Positions 57,791 to 64,000 of a stretch of DNA of 64,000 nucleotides are shown one piece after another. Source of the DNA: Takakia lepidozioides (Eukaryota > Streptophyta > Takakiopsida > Takakiales > Takakiaceae); contig CM060734.1 of NCBI GenBank assembly GCA_030704615.1, positions 30,582,042 through 30,646,041 on the forward strand, in the 5' to 3' direction. A model generated the notes under the pieces. That model was given only the letters and a program-made list of their open reading frames with translations. It was not told where the DNA came from and ran no database searches. Made by a program: the position numbers and the translations under genes. How positions within the stretch are numbered: position 1 is the stretch's first letter; every line of letters begins with the position of its first letter.

Positions 57791-60700
57791 CTACCGCGCT
57801 CGACTGCTGTTTCCATTCAGTTGAGCACTGGTGTCGATAGTGCCTATGGACGATGAGTCCTCAGCTGGCAGTCCCCCCTGAGCACCTAATTGATTTGTTC
57901 CATTCATACCCACCCGAAGTGCGACTGTCACCAGATGCTGTTGCACAACCATTGCTTCTGGAAGCATATCCACAGTAACTGGGTTACCACTTGTTTTTAT
58001 AAAAAAATCAGCCACCACCATTTATAATGCTCAGGGTAACAGCCACACAAGTTCCTGACAAATGTTCGGCGTCGAAGTAACAATGTTCCTGACAAAATGC
58101 TAGAGACTAAATAACATTGTTTGGACAAGTAACCCCAAATCATGTCATTCAGCCTTCACAGCCTCAGTTAGAAACGATATTTGCAGTATCTTTGCAGTCT
58201 TTAACCATTTATGAGATTACCATCATAGTCACCTCCATGCAGATGAAAGCAAATCTTCCTAAGCTTGGTGTTTTAACAAGTGAATGTCTAAATAAGGCTT
58301 TCTTTCCTAACATACTTGCATTGATTCCAACACTCCCTGGTTTCCAGGGAATGTCAAGGTTGGACCCTGATTCCAGCTGTGTTGACACAACAGCCAGTTA
58401 CATAGTGAATTCAATTGTCAAGAGCTGAAGAACTCAAAGGTAGCACACACGGAAATGAGCAGACTACTTAAAGAGGGTAGATGATTGTGACATTGAACCA
58501 TACAAAGCCTGCATTTGAATTGTCTCTCTGCACAATCCATTGTCTCATGGTAGGAGGAATGAAAAGAGAATCTGGATGCACACCAGAGAACAAGTCTTAA
58601 GCCAGTGTACACAATCTCCTCCAGGTGAAGGAAAAACAATGTCAACAAAACTGCATCATAAACCTCCAGAAAAAATGAGAGATTGGCAAACCTTGCAGGC
58701 CTTCCCGCGTTGTGATTAGGTCAAGCTGAAGATGGTCGAGGAGGCGGCCAAGGTCAACCCCACTTGAACAGTCCTCAGGCATTTGCCCCTTTCTGAGCTT
58801 TATGCGCCCACGGTGAGCATTGCCACCCCAGATAATTCCTATTGGCCTGGGTTTCTCAGCATCCTGTCCCTCACAAGTCAGCAAAATCAAGCTCCCACTA
58901 TCGCCGTCCAAGTCAAATGTTGTGCTGTTCTCACCCACTATTAGGAAGTCGTTAAAGAAGCAGGTGCCCTTTTGATCATTGTATTCCACAGCATACCCCA
59001 TTATAATACCCTTTGTGAGGCCTGAGCTCCGGCCAACTTTGACTACATGCTTGCCAACCAAGCTGCCTATTGGAGCCTGCAGGTCCACTCGCATTACGTT
59101 GCCAACCCCTCCCACACCTTTTACAGCCAGGTTCACCAACGACATGTCAAATGTATTGGTGAAGGGGACAAAAGCACCATCTGCCCTCACGAACCTCTCT
59201 GTATGTGAAAACCAGCCAGCCAAAGTGTTCATTCCACATGCACAGAACCTACTTGGAGGAAACACAATCAGATTTACTAAAAGTCACCTACCAGGAAGAA
59301 TAATACTTACGTAGGATTACACATCTTCGTGACCACCATGGCACAAAGCGGCTCATGGGCATTGAGATAACTTGAATCAATCTCTACTTATAACCTATAA
59401 TTCCAGGCAAGATTCTAGAGGGAATGTAGAGTCTCCACTTACCGTGCCAAATCCACCTGGACAGGGTCACACATGTAATCTTCTATCAACGACCTGGTTT
59501 GGGTACAATGCGCGCCCTTGTTGTTGGCCAAAAAAGTCGAGAACAACCATTGAAAGACCCCCCCCCCCCTCGAGATTTCACAGATTCACCAAAGCACTGG
59601 ATGATTGAACTAAAGTGAATGATTACCTCATGTTATGGGCTCAGCTTGGTAAGCCAAAGATGCTATACAATGAGTACCCATGTCACCTTCACAGTCATCA
59701 ACAAGTAAACTCCACACACACAAGATACACAGGAAGAGGCAGACCTGGATTCATGCCAGTGAAGATGCCGTACCACAGATCATCCTTGACAAAAGATGTG
59801 GCTCTCTCCACTGAACCCAAGTACAACCCTGGACCATGATTTGGTGGCAGGGGATGAAACATCTTTTGATTAGGGTATTCCAGGTCAACTGCTACATGAC
59901 GGTCTGTAAGAAAGCCAAGTTGACGTAATCCTCTCTGACTCTGAACTACAGCCCCAAGGGTACCGTATGATTCCTGACTTGCCACCTGCAGAAAGTACAA
60001 AGTACACGGAGAGTCATTTGAATCGAATCTGATGCATGGAGCGCACCTATTCATTTTTGGTATTGAGTACTCCTACCATAGGAGCTAACATTCAATCACA
60101 CCTCAAAGTAGCAGCCGGTTGTAAGCCTTCCTCCTACATGTGAAACCAGTCCATCAATCTCCGGCCAGCCCATACTTTCTTTTCTGCTTAAGCCTAAACA
60201 TGTGCTTGATGCAACCTTGGTACAACCTCGGTACAACCCCTGTTCATCAACCACACCTCGGGTACATCTGGAACAACCCTTGGCCAAGTTACTCTGGACT
60301 GCGCAAAGTGGAATGACTAAGTAGCCCAAGTACTGCTACACCTCTACAGTAGTGTAACAAGTATACAGGGGGCTAGATTTTATCCGACAGCCATACTTAG
60401 TTGCACAGGAATATGATGCATTGAAAGTCAGACAGAATTCCACTACAGAAAGGTAAACATTGGATTGCACTCTAGATTAAGATGCCAATGTCCTGCTGAA
60501 GTACACCGTATCAGAGACTGCATCAGCATGATCGTCCGAAAATCTCTTCTAGTCATATTGTCATAAGCTGTTGAGAAGTAGGATTATGATGCATTGAGAG
60601 TTAGACAGGATTCCACTCCAGGAAGGTAACCATTGGACTCCACTGCAGATTAAGATGGCAACGTCCTGCGGAAGTAGACTATATCAGGGACTGCATCAGC

Positions 60701-63238
60701 ATGATCGTCCGAAAATCTCTTCTATATTGTCATAAGCTGTTGAAGAAGTAGGAACATGATGCATATCATGCATTGAGAGTTAGACAGGATTCCACTCCAG
60801 AAAGGTAACCATTGGACTGCACTGCAGATTAAGGTGGCAACGTCCTGCGGAAGTAGACTATATCAGGGACTGCAAGATCGTCCAAAAATCTCTTCTATAT
60901 TGTCATAAGCTGTTGAAGAAGTAGGAGCATGATGCATATCATGCATTGAGAGCTAGACAGGATTCCACGAAGGTAACCATTGGACTGCACTGCAGATTAA
61001 GGTGGCAACGTCCTGCGGAAGTAGACTATATCAGGGACTGCAAGATCGTCCGAAAATCTCTTCTATATTTTCATAAGCTGTTGAAGAAGTAGGAACATGC
61101 ATCTCTTCTATATTGTCATAAGCTGTTGAAAAAGTAGGAATATGATGCATATCATGCATTGAGGGTTAGCCAGGATTCCACTGCAGATAAGGTAACCATT
61201 GGATGGTGCACTGCAGATTAAGATGCCAATGTCCTTCTGAAGTACACTGTATCAGGGACTGCATGAGCATCTTCTAGTCATATTGTAATAAGCTGTTGAA
61301 GATTAAGTATGAATAGAGTTAGCCACGAATCCATGGAAATATAACAATTGGCAGATTCGATACCAACGTCCTGCTGCTGAAGTACAGGGCTTAAGTAGAC
61401 TGTATCAGGGGACTGCATCAGCATGATGTGATCTCTTCTAGTCATTTTGACATAAGTTGAACTGAAGAAGTACTCTGACATTTCAGCAACAAAAAGTGTA
61501 TGAGCAATATCAATCATGATTCTCGAGCGTCGAAGCACTTTTAGGACTTCCTCGAGTGGTTTTGGATGACTCTCACGACAATGGCGGAACTGCCAAGGTG
61601 AGTATAGTCCGACACTTGAGTTCTACATTGCAACATTGAAGATGTTTTGAATGCGTGACCTATTCCGGTAGTAGACGTGTAAGAAAGGGAAGTTGAAGAG
61701 AAGGATGATTTCGTTTCTTAGAGTGGTGAGTCAAACTAGATCCCATGTAATTGCTACGCGACACAACTAGTATTTAGCTCTGCTCTACTGGCCAGCCACT
61801 ACCATGTCAAAGGACTTGACCTCGGTTTCAACTATTTTTGAGACCTCTGAGTTCTAGTACACTGAATTCACAGTTCATTGACCTGTCGTTAGGAAGGAAA
61901 GACTGTGGAAGCAAGTGGGTCCCAGAAAAGGGGCACAGGGGTTCACACCTGTGAGCCTGGTCCAATACATGGGTCATTTCCTCTCAAGCCTTCTGACAGC
62001 TCCGTGTAGGTCGTCTCAAATTTACCAGTTGTTGAAGGGGGATCACAGTAGGAGAACTCCAATACATCTACTTCACACCACACTCCCCCAGGCCCCTGCA
62101 TTTAATCAAGCAAATTTAACAACCTCAAGGGCTGTAGGTTCCAAGGGTAGCAATGCACTTACAGGGAAGCTAGCTTTTGATACAGACATCTACTCGACCT
62201 TTCCAGGTGTACCCATGTGCGCCAACAAAAATTAGCTCTGTAAACCTGTCTTACTTATATAAAGGGGGTCCTCTTTCACACTTGCCACCTGTATAAAATA
62301 TGATCAGCACCACTCCTCCTTAAAGAAAGGTCTCTAAGACCTCACTTAACATTTAAAACACCTGGCTGATCTACGCCTTACCAGTGTGAACATGTGAGAC
62401 ATCCAAATAAGTTGCAACAACAAGGAAAGAGGGAGGGACGCTGGATTTAGACGTCCACGGGTGCATACTAACATGGAAGTAGCACATCATATATTCGTTC
62501 GCAGAGATTGAACAGCCTTCCTCCAAGACACTGGACATCCCATGATAGACTATACTACTTAGAAAGAATCCTAAATTTGGAGATGCCATGTGCAACACCT
62601 AACATCTCTTCGACGCAAGCTCCCCGGACCCATTTCGGCAATATGACGAAGGTGGATATCATGCTAATCATAACAGCTAGATCATCTGTGTAGAGATTAT
62701 AGACATCTGTATAGAGATTATAGACGACAGTGGCAACGTGTACCTCGAGGACTTTTGGAATCTTCTGAATGTCAAGGAGCCACTGTGTATGAACCTTCCG
62801 AGCTACGAAGACAATGATAGCTGGAATTGCAGTAAGGGCCCCCCGCCTTATGCGGAAGCCAAGAGAAGAGCCAATACTGTGGCGGTGAAGTGAGGTGCTG
62901 TGAAAGGCCCGAATTGTTAAGAGATCAAGCAGCGTCACAGCTCGTTGCCCTTTCGGCACTGGACCACCATTCTCCAGCTCTTCCTCCTCCTGCAGACTCG
63001 TAAAGTAGGCCGCTCTGTCTTCTGAAAAGGAACCTGTAAGTCTGCCAGAAGGTGGCCAAAAAACATATGCACCACTGCTATCGTTCGGCCTAGCCGATGG
63101 CTGAGCCTGCAGGGTGGGGCTCGTTGAATACACAGGACGATGACCAGAGAAGCGCATCCAGTCGTCCTCTATCCCCAAAATTGAGGGGGAGGCAGGAGAG
63201 CGTCGCTGTGTGGCAGGCCGGAGAGATGTGATGTCCAT
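57791..63238 (-). CDS. NARROW LEAF 1-like trypsin-like serine protease, copy b (about 518 aa)
   Basis: Exons 63238-62744, 62095-61949, 59985-59745, 59198-58692 and 57957-57791. Each of the four introns has the same position and phase as in copy a. Landmarks: GPGGVWCEVDVLEFSYC; GFLTDRHVAVDLEYPNQKMF (likely catalytic His, preceded by Asp where copy a has Asn); FVRADGAFVPF (Asp); GDSGSLILLTCEGQ (Ser); CSSGVDLGRLLDHLQLDLIT. The last exon opens EAMVVQQHLVTVALRVGMNG and ends after 55 codons, far shorter than in copy a; a donor-like GTAGGT overlaps the stop, so a further exon is possible. Intron 2 (about 2 kb) is swollen by a tandem repeat. No lesions are visible. Function is inferred from the rice family member (leaf width and vascular patterning). 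Confidence 0.9.
60408..61480. repeat. Tandem repeat, about 170 bp unit, in intron 2 of NAL1-like copy b
   Basis: About six units, starting near 60408, 60581, 60751, 60924, 61138 and 61300, plus a truncated one at 61093-61137. Each has GATGCAT, a TTAGACAGGATTCCAC phrase, GGTAACCATTGGA, ACGTCCTGC, AAGTAGACT, CGTCCGAAAATCTCTTCTA and ATAAGCTGTTGAAGAAGTA. The outer units are the most diverged and the central ones nearly identical, as expected for unequal crossing-over. Confidence 0.93.
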
Positions 63239-64000
63239 CTCTTCACTCAAAATCTATTACCGGATGCTTCCCTTTGGACTCACTTAAACATGAGAGCTTC
63301 CACCCTTACTTTCTGGGTTCAAGCAACCCATCTTTGGAACTCGTAAATATTCAGCTACTTCAAGCAACCCAGTGCTACAGTCCCGCAAAGCAAACACATC
63401 TTGGCAACTCGTGTTGAACTACTTCAAGCAACCTACTACAGTCCCGGAGTTACACTGAGGAGTGACATACACTGAGCTGCGACAAAACTTAGGCAGATCG
63501 GTTATATCATATCAGAACAAGTGAGAGAGATCTACAAGACGGTGGACAATTTGTTGCAGACACTGCAGTGACTCTGAGTGACTGTCCTCATCCTCGACTT
63601 CGTAAACAAGAGGATTCTTTCAGAGCGAAACAGTGCAGACGGCTCGTTATCATTGCAGCTCTGGAACATATATATGTGACACCAACATCCCCCAACCTAA
63701 GCTGACGTAAGAGATATACGTAATGAGTGTTGTTAGGGGCGCCGCCAAACAGATTATGAAGTTGAGAGCCAACCAAATGTCCTCCGTATCTAGAATTGCA
63801 CCCAATCCATGGCCGCCACCACACTGTGGTCACATGGCTTCACTCACATCTGTTTGACAGGTCATGGCTCCTTTTCTGAGCATAATAAGACCATCAGTAC
63901 AAAACAAACCTCCAGTGAGGGCGGTGTGTTCATTTTGCTTTATTTCCTTTTCAGGACACAATAACTCCTCTTCAGTGGCTCAACGTAAGGCCCCCCCCTT
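63239..64000. promoter_or_regulatory. Upstream region of NAL1-like copy b
   Basis: Likely 5' leader and promoter. A phrase ACTTCAAGCAACC with a nearby TACAGTCCCG repeats at 63357-63390 and 63419-63444. No TATA box stands out and no other gene is supported. Confidence 0.4.

Overview
This is nuclear DNA of a land plant, and most likely a non-seed plant with a large genome (fern-like or lycophyte-like). The evidence is: spliced genes with long introns; two NARROW LEAF 1-type trypsin-like genes; a casein kinase 1 gene; a PPR-DYW pseudogene in the style of non-seed plants; chromodomain Ty3 elements, one of a type reported from mosses and fungi; and heavily nested, decayed transposable elements. 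The organism is inferred. I see no rRNA genes, convincing tRNA genes or CRISPR arrays.

Layout. 1-2444 holds a partial casein kinase 1 gene (minus strand) that runs off the left edge. 4136-11163 holds NAL1-like gene copy a (minus, five exons); its 3' end is partly duplicated downstream. 12720-15110 is a broken PPR-DYW gene (minus). 17268-23230 holds a hairpin and two decayed relatives of a spliced tyrosine-recombinase gene (DUF3504/Crypton-like). 23402-26606 is a truncated Ty1/copia element with a MITE inside it. 26607-35819 is the most unusual region: a roughly 9.2 kb candidate mobile element with structured ends. It carries a SWIM zinc-finger gene (minus), a divergent spliced gene fusing a ParB-like DGNHR domain to a beta-class DNA methyltransferase domain (plus), and a family of about sixteen palindromes of roughly 26-46 bp plus one 116 bp hairpin. 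35820-46549 is a pile of Ty3 elements: a gag-only family on the minus strand present in a tandem LTR array, a fungal-like chromovirus, and a second plant-like chromovirus. 47023-48505 is a satellite in which each unit carries a palindrome of up to 40 bp. 49977-50700 is a clean solo LTR, and 50701-52159 is a foldback element. 52160-57790 is largely unassigned. 57791-63238 is NAL1-like copy b (minus), with a tandem repeat in intron 2.

How it fits together. The two NAL1-like genes share strand, intron positions and intron phases, so they look like paralogues whose spacing (about 46 kb) is now filled with nested transposons. They and the casein kinase are the only genes that look intact. The 26.6-35.8 kb element is a coherent candidate for an undescribed system. 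One gene product looks DNA-binding (zinc fingers) and the other looks like a ParB-methylase, a fusion familiar from phages and bacterial mobile DNA but unusual in a plant. Both reading frames carry frameshifts or stops, several at homopolymers, so this copy is either dead or suffers from assembly errors.
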